From NCBI GenBank assembly GCA_964425135.1, contig CAYRKW010000007.1, positions 11,511 through 75,510 of the forward strand: a stretch of DNA of 64,000 bases, written 5' to 3'. The stretch is from CAYLLD01 sp964425135. GTDB lineage: Bacteria; Pseudomonadota; Alphaproteobacteria; Rhodobacterales; Rhodobacteraceae. The position numbers and the translations under genes were made by a program. Below the pieces are notes generated by a model that saw only the letters and a program-made list of their open reading frames with translations, did no database searches and was not told where the DNA came from. This document shows positions 44,116 to 54,582 of the stretch, one piece after another (position 1 is the first letter of the stretch; every line of letters starts with the position of its first letter).

Positions 44116-44685
44116 ATGGGTGTATCGCGTCGAGACTTTATCGCGTTGGGGGCCGGAATGGCAGCGTTTCCGGGTGTTGCGGGGGCGGTCCAAACTCCGG
44201 GCGGGTTCGAGATTGAGCCCAGGTTTCTGCCGCAGATGGTGCGGGTTAAGTCGGATTTTTCGCAAGGCAGCATTATTATCCGGCCAGCGGCGCATTATCT
44301 TTACTTCATCTCAGAACCAAAGCGGGCGATCCGATACGGAATCGGTGTTGGGAAGGCCGGACTGGGTTTTTACGGATCAGCGACCATAGCGCGTAAGGCC
44401 GAGTGGCCTAGCTGGCGGCCAACGCAATCGATGATCGCGCGTGATCCCAAATATGCGCGCTGGGCGGATGGCATGCCGGGTGGGCCGAACAATCCGCTGG
44501 GCGCGCGGGCCTTGTATCTCTACCAGAACGGGCGAGATACCTATTATCGCATCCATGGCACGACCCAGCCGCAATCCATCGGGCGCTCGCAATCAAACGG
44601 GTGTTTCCGGATGATCAACAGCCATGTTGCGCATCTTTATGACGTCGCACCGGTGGGTACGCAGGTCTATGTGTTGAAGGGGTGA
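44116..44685 (+). CDS. L,D-transpeptidase (YkuD/ErfK family), Tat signal
   Basis: A 189-residue periplasmic enzyme. The N-terminus SRRDFIALGAG is a twin-arginine signal. The YkuD catalytic site is HGT followed by SNGCFRM with the nucleophile Cys; many relatives have SHGC, and SNGC also occurs. It would form 3-3 peptidoglycan cross-links or anchor proteins to the wall. Start 44116 is set by the signal; the frame extends upstream but has no signal-like start. Confidence 0.9.
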   Translation: MGVSRRDFIALGAGMAAFPGVAGAVQTPGGFEIEPRFLPQMVRVKSDFSQGSIIIRPAAHYLYFISEPKRAIRYGIGVGKAGLGFYGSATIARKAEWPSWRPTQSMIARDPKYARWADGMPGGPNNPLGARALYLYQNGRDTYYRIHGTTQPQSIGRSQSNGCFRMINSHVAHLYDVAPVGTQVYVLKG

Positions 44686-44831
44686 GTGCGGTCGGTTGGG
44701 CTGCTGATTTTTTTGGATTTGGCAGTCCTCCTGCCATGACAACTTGAAAGATCTCACGTGTCGCAATCAGAACATCATTTTGCGGGTGATGCATTATCCT
44801 TGGCATGATTTGAAACGGTCAGGGATCTTGT

Positions 44832-45734
44832 ATGAGTTTGTGCAAGGCGCGGATTGAATGGCGCACGCTTCTTCTGATCTTGGTGACCTATGGGTTTTGG
44901 GGCGCTGCGGGTGGGATTATTTGGCCAGTATATCCGGTCTTTGCGCTCAGTGTTCTATGCGTACTCACGGCCTTTCATGGCTCGCTCGTGCATGAGGTCT
45001 GTCACGGACATCCAACGCGCCATACGGGTGTAAACGAGCTCTTGGTCTCTGTGCCGCTTGGGATGATTTGGCCCTATCGACGGTTCAAGGCGCTGCATCT
45101 TCAGCATCATGCTAATGAGCGGCTAACCGATCCGTTTGAAGATCCTGAGAGCTATTATCTTGCGCTTTATCGAGCCGAAGGGATGCCGCGATGGCTGCGC
45201 TTTGTGCTGGAGGCAAACAACACGATGGTGGGCCGTGCGATTGTCGGGCCGGTGCTGGGTACGATTGCGTTGTTACGCATGGATTTTGAGGCGATCTGTC
45301 GTGGGAATGCGAAGGTGCGCAGGGCCTGGGCGCTGCATGTGGTCGGGCTTATTCCGGTGATTGGTGCTCTTGTGGGGTTTGGAATTCCGATCTGGCTCTA
45401 TTTTCTGGTCGTGGTCTGGGGCTCGCTTGCGCTGCTTTCGGTGCGGACGTTTGCGGAGCATCGCTGGCATGAGAACGCGGACGGGCGGTCGATTGTAGTT
45501 GAGAGATCGCCGCTTTCACTGTTGTTTTTGAATAATAATCTTCATGTCGTGCATCACGATCATCCACATGCGCCATGGTATGAATTACCGCGGCTTTATC
45601 GTGCGGCGCGTTCTGAGTGGTACACGCGCAATGGCGGTTATGTTTATCGCAATTACTGGCAATTGTTTCGCGCTTATGCGTTTCGCACCAAGGAGCCGTT
45701 GGCGCATCCCGCCTGGTATCGCAACCAGCGTTAG
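44832..45734 (+). CDS. Fatty acid desaturase-like membrane protein
   Basis: A 300-residue membrane protein with three His boxes for a di-iron centre: HEVCHGH (about residue 55), LQHHANE (about 95) and HVVHHDHPH (about 238). Four predicted helices surround them. It inserts a double bond or hydroxyl in a lipid chain using O2; the substrate (fatty acid, carotenoid or sterol-like) is not determinable. It stands between the L,D-transpeptidase and the leucine operon. Confidence 0.88.
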   Translation: MSLCKARIEWRTLLLILVTYGFWGAAGGIIWPVYPVFALSVLCVLTAFHGSLVHEVCHGHPTRHTGVNELLVSVPLGMIWPYRRFKALHLQHHANERLTDPFEDPESYYLALYRAEGMPRWLRFVLEANNTMVGRAIVGPVLGTIALLRMDFEAICRGNAKVRRAWALHVVGLIPVIGALVGFGIPIWLYFLVVVWGSLALLSVRTFAEHRWHENADGRSIVVERSPLSLLFLNNNLHVVHHDHPHAPWYELPRLYRAARSEWYTRNGGYVYRNYWQLFRAYAFRTKEPLAHPAWYRNQR

Positions 45735-45808
45735 GCATCGCGGTTTTCGGATGTACAAGCGGCGATTGGAGCGTTTACTGTAAGGCAAAACGCCCGAGGT
45801 TTCGCCTT

Positions 45809-46972
45809 ATGTTTCAACCACAGATGACGTTTGGTCTGAGCGACGAGATCGAAGCGCTGCGCGAGACCGTGCATCGCTGGGCGCAGGCGCGTGTGAAGCC
45901 GATGGCCGCGCAGATCGATTCGAATAACGCGTTTCCTGCGGAGTTGTGGCGCGAGATGGGCGATTTGGGTCTGTTGGGAATCACGGTTGGTGAGGCCTAT
46001 GGCGGGGCCGATATGGGGTATCTGGCGCATACCATTGCGGTGGAGGAGATTGCGCGGGCCTCGGCGTCGGTGTCGCTGAGCTACGGGGCGCATTCCAATC
46101 TTTGCGTCAATCAGATCATGCTCAATGGCAGCGAGGCACAGCGGGAGACGTATCTGCCAAAGCTTGTGTCGGGTGCGCATGTCGGGGCGCTGGCGATGTC
46201 GGAGGCGGGGGCCGGGTCGGATGTTGTGTCGATGGCACTGCGGGCGGAGAAGAAGAACGGGTATTACACGCTGAACGGTAGCAAATACTGGATTACCAAC
46301 GGGCCGGACGCGGATACGCTGGTGGTTTATGCCAAGACGGATGTCGAGGCGGGCAGTAAAGGGATCACCGCGTTTTTGATCGAGCGGGAGATGGCGGGTT
46401 TTTCGACGTCACCGCATTTTGACAAGTTGGGGATGCGCGGGTCCAATACGGCGGAGCTGATCTTCGAGGATTGCGATGTGCCGTTCGAGAATGTGCTGGG
46501 AGAGGAGGGACGCGGGGTTGCGGTGCTGATGTCCGGTCTCGATTATGAACGGGTGGTGTTGTCGGGGATTGGAACGGGGATCATGGCGGCCTGTCTCGAT
46601 GAAGTGATGCCGTATATTTCCGAGCGAAAACAATTTGGCAGGCCGATTGGGTCGTTCCAGCTAATGCAGGGGAAAATCGCAGACATATATACCAAGCTCG
46701 GCTCGGCACGTGCGTATGTATACGCTGTCGCTGCGGCGTGTGATCGGGGTGAGGTGACGCGGGCGGATGCGGCGGCTTGTGTGCTCTATGCCTCCGAAGA
46801 GGCGATGACGGTGGCGCATCAGGCGGTGCAGGCGATGGGTGGCGCTGGTTTTATGAATGACAGCACGGTCAGCCGGATTTTTCGCGATGCCAAGCTGATG
46901 GAGATCGGGGCGGGCACGTCGGAAATCCGCCGCATGCTGATCGGGCGGGAAATGATGGGGGCGATGGGGTGA
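45809..46972 (+). CDS. ivd: Isovaleryl-CoA dehydrogenase
   Basis: A 387-residue acyl-CoA dehydrogenase with FAD. ALAMSEAGAGSDVVSMALRAEK and YWITNGPDADTLVVYAKT are family blocks; the catalytic Glu is in LMSGLDYERVVLSGIG, the position used by isovaleryl-CoA dehydrogenases rather than the C-terminal Glu of medium-chain enzymes. The liu neighbours (mccBA, hydratase, lyase) support oxidation of isovaleryl-CoA to 3-methylcrotonyl-CoA. Start 45809 is preferred over an upstream extension inside the desaturase gene. Confidence 0.95.
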   Translation: MFQPQMTFGLSDEIEALRETVHRWAQARVKPMAAQIDSNNAFPAELWREMGDLGLLGITVGEAYGGADMGYLAHTIAVEEIARASASVSLSYGAHSNLCVNQIMLNGSEAQRETYLPKLVSGAHVGALAMSEAGAGSDVVSMALRAEKKNGYYTLNGSKYWITNGPDADTLVVYAKTDVEAGSKGITAFLIEREMAGFSTSPHFDKLGMRGSNTAELIFEDCDVPFENVLGEEGRGVAVLMSGLDYERVVLSGIGTGIMAACLDEVMPYISERKQFGRPIGSFQLMQGKIADIYTKLGSARAYVYAVAAACDRGEVTRADAAACVLYASEEAMTVAHQAVQAMGGAGFMNDSTVSRIFRDAKLMEIGAGTSEIRRMLIGREMMGAMG

Positions 46973-46979
46973 TGTGCGC

Positions 46980-47780
46980 ATGAGCAAGACCCCGATGACA
47001 ACCAATCAGACAGCTGTTGAGCGCGTGCTGGAGGATCAGCGCGCCTATGAAAAACGCCGCTCGACACGCTTTGGACGCGGGGCGGAGCGGGTGACGGCGC
47101 CGCTGAGCAATCTGATCGCGAGGATTGTACCGCCCGAGATGGTGCAGGCGGCGCTTCGGCTGGCGGACAAAGCGTCGGGGCTGACGGTTCCAAGCGAGGT
47201 AACATCGCACGATATCAACGATCTGGACGCCTGCGAGGCGGCGGCGCGGCGGGTGCAGGCCTGGTCGCAAGGCACAAATGCTGCAACCGGCGGGGCGGCA
47301 GGATGGTTTGGCGCGGCGGGGCTGACGGCGGATATCTCGGCTACGATTGGTCTGGCAGCGCGCAATGTGCGGGCGACCGGTGCCGCGTATGGGTTCACTG
47401 CATCTTCGCAGGTGGAAGAGACGTTCCGGCTCGCAATCCTCGAAGTGGCGACCTCGATTGCAACGGACAGGCGTGAGCAATCGTTGGAGGGGATCAACGA
47501 TCTTGCGCGCAAGCTGAACGATCCCAAAACCAAGTTCATTCTCGATAAAGGTGGCGAGTGGGTCACTGAAAAGCTGATGGAGCGGATCGCTCGCAAGCTG
47601 GGTGTCTCGCTCGCCGGGCGTAAGGCGGGGCAGGTGGTGCCGATCATCGGCGGCGCGGTCGGCGCGACGGTCAACGCGTCGTTTCAAGTCGATGTGTCCC
47701 GCGCAGCGCGCTATGCCTATCGGCAAAGATGGTTGATGGAGCGCAAAATGATTTCAGCGCCTTTAGACGCGGCGGAATGA
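46980..47780 (+). CDS. EcsC family protein within leucine operon
   Basis: A 266-residue protein. VTAPLSNLIARIVPPEMVQAALRLADK and the glycine/alanine-rich GTNAATGGAAGWFGAAGLTADI stretch are typical of EcsC, a family named from a Bacillus secretion locus with unknown function and amphipathic, membrane-associated helices. It lies eight bases after ivd and 52 before mccB, so it shares their transcript, though no catalytic role in leucine breakdown is known. GTG 46974 is an alternative start. Confidence 0.8.
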   Translation: MSKTPMTTNQTAVERVLEDQRAYEKRRSTRFGRGAERVTAPLSNLIARIVPPEMVQAALRLADKASGLTVPSEVTSHDINDLDACEAAARRVQAWSQGTNAATGGAAGWFGAAGLTADISATIGLAARNVRATGAAYGFTASSQVEETFRLAILEVATSIATDRREQSLEGINDLARKLNDPKTKFILDKGGEWVTEKLMERIARKLGVSLAGRKAGQVVPIIGGAVGATVNASFQVDVSRAARYAYRQRWLMERKMISAPLDAAE

Positions 47781-47832
47781 GGGTGCAGCAAGTCTTTGTT
47801 CTGGAACGTAGAATTGCGGATTGGGGTGCGTA

Positions 47833-49172
47833 ATGACAGCTAAAGCAAAAGCTGCGTCGTCGCAGGTTGAGGGCCATCTGGAGGCGCTGGCGCAGGTGCA
47901 GGCCGCAGCGGATGCGGCGCTAGCAGGCGGGTCGAAGGCATCGCGGGAGCGGCATGTGGCGCGGGGCAAACTGCTGCCGCGTGCGCGCGTGTCACAGCTG
48001 CTTGACCCGGGATCACCGTTTCTGGAAGTGGGCATGTTCGCAGGTCACGGCATGTACGACGACGTGCCGACAGGGGCTGGGGCGATTGCCGGAATTGGAA
48101 CCGTTTCGGGGCGGCTTTGCATGATCGTGTGCAATGATGCGACGGTGAAGGGCGGGACGTATTACCCGATGACTGTCAAAAAGCACCTGCGCGCGCAAGA
48201 GATCGCGCAGGCCAACCGACTGCCGTGCATCTATCTGGTCGATAGCGGCGGGGCGAACCTGCCCAATCAGGACGAGGTGTTTCCCGACCGCGATCATTTC
48301 GGGCGGATATTTTATAATCAGGCGCAGATGTCGGCGCAGGGGATTGCGCAGATCGCCGTAGTGATGGGGTCATGCACGGCAGGCGGGGCCTATGTGCCGG
48401 CGATGTCGGATGTGTCGATTATCGTGAAAAATCAGGGGACTATCTTTCTGGCTGGCCCGCCTTTGGTGAAAGCGGCGACGGGGGAGGTTGTCTCGGCGGA
48501 GGAGCTGGGTGGTGGAGATGTACACACGCGGCTTTCGGGTGTGGCCGATTATCTGGCCGATGATGATGCGCATGCGCTGGCGTTGGCGCGGCAGGCGGTT
48601 GGCTCGCTTGGGGNNNNNNNNNNNNNNNNNNNNNNNNNNNNNNNNNNNNNNNNNNNNNNNNNNNNNNNNNNNNNNNNNNNNNNNNNNNNNNNNNNNNNNN
48701 NNNNNNNNNNNNNAGCTATGAAGCAGGCGGGATTGCCAAGGATGGGGCCAAACTGGTGACGGCGGTTGCCACATCCAACGTGCCCAAGATCACGGTAATC
48801 GTCGGTGGCTCGTTTGGGGCAGGGAATTACGGGATGTGCGGTCGTGCCTATGCGCCGCGCTTCCTTTGGACATGGCCAAACAGCCGGATTTCGGTGATGG
48901 GCGGGGCGCAGGCGGCGGGTGTTCTGGCGACGGTCAAGCGCGATCAGATTGAGCGGGCAGGTGAGAATTGGAGCGAAGAAGAAGAGGCCGCATTCAAGGC
49001 GCCGACGCTGGAGATGTTCGAGGAACAATCGCATCCGCTCTATGCGTCGGCGCGGCTTTGGGATGACGGGATCATCGACCCGCGCAAGACCCGCGATGTG
49101 CTGGGGCTGAGCCTAAAAGCCTGCCTGAACGCGCCGATTGAGGAGAGCCGGTTTGGTGTGTTTCGGATGTGA
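47833..49172 (+). CDS. mccB: 3-methylcrotonyl-CoA carboxylase beta subunit (split by assembly gap)
   Basis: Carboxyltransferase subunit moving CO2 from biotin to methylcrotonyl-CoA. The first 260 residues (to VGSLG) and the last 152 residues (from YEAGGIAKDG) flank 100 N. The two parts are in different reading frames and together total about 410 residues against about 535 for the family, so the gap hides roughly 370 bases. GGANLPNQDEVFPDRDHFG and IIGG-type VGGSFGAGNYGMCGRAY are characteristic. This is an assembly gap, not a pseudogene. Confidence 0.93.
48614..48713. other. Assembly gap (100 N) inside mccB
   Basis: Exactly 100 N, a conventional placeholder for a gap of unknown length. Comparison with full-length MccB proteins suggests about 370 bases are missing here. 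Confidence 0.98.
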
Positions 49173-49190
49173 AATGATGCGAATTTGGCG

Positions 49191-49246
49191 ATGCACACCC
49201 TATGCACAGTCGATGCACAAAGCATGCACAGTGCGATGCACAGTTG
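49191..49246. repeat. 11-bp-period ATGCACA array, copy C
   Basis: Five units start at 49191, 49202, 49213, 49224 and 49236, spaced 11, 11, 11 and 12. All begin ATGCACA. The spacing is identical to copy A at 18491-18546, and the variable bases of units 2-4 (GTCG, AAGC, GTGCG) resemble those of copies A and B. Confidence 0.87.
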
Positions 49247-49301
49247 GCGGAGGCTTGCTCTGGCTTTACCGCGCAAAGGACCATTGCGCAGGGCGCTGGA
49301 T

Positions 49302-49344
49302 CGGCCTTCCTGCATCGCGCATAGGAGGCCGCTTTGCTTTTTTT
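49302..49344 (+). terminator. Terminator-like hairpin between mccB and mccA
   Basis: CGGCCTTCCT at 49302-49311 pairs with AGGAGGCCG at 49323-49331 with one bulged T, followed by CTTTGCTTTTTTT. It may attenuate transcription between the two subunit genes or mean that mccA has its own promoter. Confidence 0.6.
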
Positions 49345-49391
49345 CGCGTCAAATTCCAGCATGACGCAAAATGTTTTATGCGGGGCGTCGT

Positions 49392-51369
<1,978 letters not shown>

Positions 51370-51377
<8 letters not shown>

Positions 51378-52212
51378 TCGGGTAACGATCTTTGAGGTAG
51401 GGCCGCGTGATGGGCTGCAAAACGAGGCCAAGCAGATTGCTACGGTGGATAAAATCGCGCTGGTAGATCGGCTAAGCGCATGTGGTTTTGCCAAGATTGA
51501 GGCGGCGAGTTTTGTGTCTCCGAAATGGGTGCCGCAGATGGGTGATGCAACGGAGGTGATGGCGGGGATAAACCGCGCGGATGGCGTGCGCTACGCTGCC
51601 CTGACCCCGAACATGCGCGGTCTTGAAGCAGCAAGGGCGGCGGGCGTTGATGAGGTGGCGATATTCGGGTCGGCCACGGAGGGGTTTTCGCAAGCAAATA
51701 TCAACTGCTCCAAGGCCGAAGCGTTGGCGCGGTTTGCGCCCGTGGCTGAGGCGGCGGATGTGCCTGTGCGCGGCTATGTGTCCTGCGTGATTGCGTGTCC
51801 GTATGATGGGCCGGTTGCGCCTGAGGATGTGGCGGATATGGCGGAAAAGTTGCTGGCGCTTGGGTGCTATGAGGTTTCGCTGGGCGACACGATAGGGGCC
51901 GGGACGCCGAAGCGTGTCGATGCGATGCTTGATGCTGTGCTGGAGCGGGTTCCGGCGGAGGCGTTGGCCGGGCATTTCCATGATACCGGCGGGCGGGCGG
52001 TGGAGAATGTGGAGGCATCTTATACTCGCGGCCTGAGGGTGTTTGATGCAGCCGTTGGCGGTTTGGGCGGGTGTCCCTATGCGCCTGGAGCCGCTGGGAA
52101 TGTGGCGAGCGAGGCTTTGGTTGCACGATTTGCACAGTTGGGCGTTGAAACGGGCATTGATGCGGCGCGTTTGGCGGAGGCTGGTGCCTTTGCGCGCGGT
52201 TTGAGGGGGTAG
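51370..52212 (+). CDS. Hydroxymethylglutaryl-CoA lyase
   Basis: A 280-residue TIM-barrel enzyme that splits HMG-CoA to acetyl-CoA and acetoacetate, the last leucine step. VTIFEVGPRDGLQNEAK holds the metal-binding Asp, GHFHDTGGRAVENV the catalytic His pair, and the active Cys is in GGLGGCPYAPGAAGN. Length (280-300) is normal. Usual names are liuE or hmgL. It overlaps mccA and is followed two bases later by the hydratase. Confidence 0.95.
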
Positions 52213-52214
52213 TC

Positions 52215-52988
52215 ATGGAGTATACGACGCTTGATATACGGATTGACGACCGTCGCGTTGCTTATGTCGCGCTCAACCGGCCCGAGAAGCGCAATGCGCT
52301 TTCGGCGGAGATGATTGCGGAGCTGACGCATCTGGCGCGCCATCTGGAGGCGCGGGTGATGGTGCTGTCGGGCGCTGGCGTTGTGTTTTGCGCGGGCGGC
52401 GATCTGGCGTGGATGCGGGCGCAGATTGAGGCGGATCGACAGACGCGGATGGCGGAGGCGCGCAAGCTGGCTCAGATGCTGCGAGCGCTCAATGAGATGC
52501 CGATGCCGGTGATCGGTCGCCTGCACGGCGCAGCGATGGGCGGCGGTGTCGGGCTGGCGTGTATCTGTGATGTGGCGCTCGCCTCGGACGAGACGACATT
52601 CGGGCTGACGGAGACGCGTTTGGGCCTCATCCCTGCAACGATCAGCCCCTATGTGATCGCGCGCATGGGGGAAGGGCGGGCGCGGCAGGTTTTTATGTCG
52701 GGCGCTGTTTTTGATGCGACAAAGGCGGAGAGGCTGGGGATTGTATCTGCCGTACTTGCACCTGCCGATCTGGACGCGGCAGTGGAGGCGGAAATTGCGC
52801 CCTATTTGCGTGCCGGGCCGAAAGCGGTTGCGGCGTCAAAGGCTTTGGCGCAACGTTTGGGGCCGCAGATTGATGAGGCGACGATATCGTATACTATCGA
52901 GCAACTTGCGAATGCTTGGGAAGGTGATGAAGCACGGGACGGGATTGAGGCATTCTTCAGTAAATCCCCTGCGCCTTGGGCTGAATAG
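52215..52988 (+). CDS. liuC: Methylglutaconyl-CoA hydratase (enoyl-CoA hydratase family)
   Basis: A 257-residue crotonase-fold enzyme. NRPEKRNALSAEMIAEL, the oxyanion loop FCAGGDLAWMR and GAAMGGGVGLACICD are typical; TETRLGLIPATISPYVIARMGE matches the Glu region of LiuC-type hydratases. It hydrates 3-methylglutaconyl-CoA to HMG-CoA for the lyase directly upstream. Substrate is inferred from the operon. Last gene of the leucine unit. Confidence 0.9.
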   Translation: MEYTTLDIRIDDRRVAYVALNRPEKRNALSAEMIAELTHLARHLEARVMVLSGAGVVFCAGGDLAWMRAQIEADRQTRMAEARKLAQMLRALNEMPMPVIGRLHGAAMGGGVGLACICDVALASDETTFGLTETRLGLIPATISPYVIARMGEGRARQVFMSGAVFDATKAERLGIVSAVLAPADLDAAVEAEIAPYLRAGPKAVAASKALAQRLGPQIDEATISYTIEQLANAWEGDEARDGIEAFFSKSPAPWAE

Positions 52989-53086
52989 ATGGCGGATTTC
53001 ACTCGTGTGTTCCAGATAGTCTAAAATTTGACTTAATTTTTTACCATTTACGCTTCGTTAACCAATTCTAAAGGTGGCGATGCGAG

Positions 53087-54082
53087 ATGCCTACGTCTTA
53101 CTCAGATCAGTTTTTTACCATCGATCCGTTTAATGGAGAGACGGTCGGAACGCTCATAACAATCGACGTCTACACATTGATTGATAACGACGATGATGGA
53201 GACTTAGGGGCGGCTGGCGGGGACACGGTTAATGGGATTGATATCACCAATTCCTGGCCGGGCGACACAGTGACGCTCAATGTGGGTGGCACGAATATCA
53301 CCTACACCGGCACGACGTTTTATCTCGATGGCGCTTCTGCAGTATTTACGCCGACAGATGGGCAAGTTTTGCAGGAGGGAACCTTTGTGTCGTCAACGGG
53401 CGTGACCACGCCTGGGCCGTTGTTGGCGGGCGATTTGGGGCCGCCGTGTTTTCTGGCGGGCAGCAGGATCGAAACACCGGCAGGGCCACGAGCGGCTGAA
53501 GCGCTGCGTGCGGGGGATTTTGTCGTAACCGCCGATCGCGGCTTGCAGCCTTTGGTAGCGGTCGCCCAGCGAGAGTTGACTGCGGCGCATTTGGCGGCGC
53601 ATCAGAACCACCTGCCCATTCGCATTCGGGCAGGTGCGTTGGGTGATAACACGCCGTCGAGCGATCTGATTGTCTCGCCGCAGCACCGGATCTTGTTGCG
53701 CTCGGATGTGGCGGAATCGCAGTTTGGCTGTGCTGAAATATTGGTTCCGGCGGTCCAGCTGTTGCGTTATCGCGGGGTTGAGCGGATCACGGATGTCACA
53801 AGTGTTTGTTATGTGCATTTGCTCTTTGACCATCATGCGATCGTGTCTGCACATGGGGCTTGGAGCGAGTCGCTTTACTTTGCGGCATGTGCCAAATCGC
53901 AGCTTGGGCGGGCGCAATGGATTGATTTTAGTGAGCGATTTCAGGATTTTAAAGATATGCGCCCGGCGCGGCCATTTGTGCGTGGCCGAGCGTTACGCGA
54001 TTTGTTGGAGCATCACCAAAGGTGTGATTTGCCGCTGGTGGAAAATGTTTCAAATTCTGCGGCGGCGGCAATTGTTGCGTAA
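53087..54082 (+). CDS. Hint-domain protein
   Basis: A 331-residue protein. The first ~115 residues are acidic, repetitive and Asp/Thr-rich (DNDDDGDLGAAGGDTVNG), like calcium-binding secreted proteins, with no classical signal peptide. CFLAGSRIETPAGPRAAEAL starts a Hint (hedgehog/intein) domain with nucleophile Cys, ending near residue 260, and SPQHRILLRSD carries the block-B-like His. Roseobacters have many such proteins, which may self-cleave and leave by type I secretion; no RTX repeat or secretion gene is seen here. AAAGGTGG eight bases upstream supports the start. Confidence 0.85.
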   Translation: MPTSYSDQFFTIDPFNGETVGTLITIDVYTLIDNDDDGDLGAAGGDTVNGIDITNSWPGDTVTLNVGGTNITYTGTTFYLDGASAVFTPTDGQVLQEGTFVSSTGVTTPGPLLAGDLGPPCFLAGSRIETPAGPRAAEALRAGDFVVTADRGLQPLVAVAQRELTAAHLAAHQNHLPIRIRAGALGDNTPSSDLIVSPQHRILLRSDVAESQFGCAEILVPAVQLLRYRGVERITDVTSVCYVHLLFDHHAIVSAHGAWSESLYFAACAKSQLGRAQWIDFSERFQDFKDMRPARPFVRGRALRDLLEHHQRCDLPLVENVSNSAAAAIVA

Positions 54083-54211
54083 CAACACGCCAGCTTGATT
54101 TGCCCTTATCCTTCTCATTTGCGTCAAACTTAAGCCAGATTTCGTGAGCTAAATCACAGTATCGCTCGAACGGGTGATGTGTGGTTAGTCAAGACAAGTT
54201 AGGTGGATCTC

Positions 54212-54442
54212 ATGTACGCAGATTTTTCAAAAGACCGGATTGATGCTTTCCTGAAGGATATTGCCGGACAGGACGAAACCAGCGCCTTTGAACAGGTGTC
54301 TGAGGACTTGCTTGATGACATCATGCTCGCGCAGATGGAGATGAGCCGATATCGGGCTGCCAAGGCGCAGAACCTGGATTTTGTTCCACGGGCGCGTAAG
54401 TTTGTGGAGCCTGCCCGCGTGCACCCTGCGGATATGTGCTGA
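54212..54442 (+). CDS. Small hypothetical protein
   Basis: A 76-residue protein (MYADFSKDRIDAFLKDIAGQD...) rich in charged residues and predicted helical; no signal peptide or known domain. AGGTGG five bases before ATG 54212 is a good ribosome-binding site, and a strong terminator follows 26 bases after the stop, which supports a real single-gene transcript. Function unknown. Confidence 0.65.
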   Translation: MYADFSKDRIDAFLKDIAGQDETSAFEQVSEDLLDDIMLAQMEMSRYRAAKAQNLDFVPRARKFVEPARVHPADMC

Positions 54443-54468
54443 TACCTCAAGCGATCTGAGAATTGACG

Positions 54469-54498
54469 AGCGCCTCCTTGTGGGGCGCTTTTGTTTTT
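54469..54498 (+). terminator. Intrinsic terminator after small gene
   Basis: AGCGCC at 54469-54474 pairs with GGCGCT at 54484-54489 (nine-base loop), followed by TTTGTTTTT. Confidence 0.88.
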
Positions 54499-54582
54499 CA
54501 GGAGGCGACTGTCCGGCGGTGCCGGACAAGCGCAGAATTGATGAGCAAACCAGCTCAGTATCGCGATGACGGGTTGGAGGCT

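Noticed and set aside
48569..48760. Frameshift or pseudogene in mccB
   Set aside because: The frame change falls exactly at a run of 100 N, the usual gap placeholder.
18491..49246. ATGCACA arrays considered as CRISPR repeats
   Set aside because: Units are only 11 bases with four variable bases; no spacer-sized gaps and no cas genes.
53028..53060. TTGACT sequence as a -35 promoter of the Hint gene
   Set aside because: No acceptable -10 hexamer at 16-18 bases spacing.
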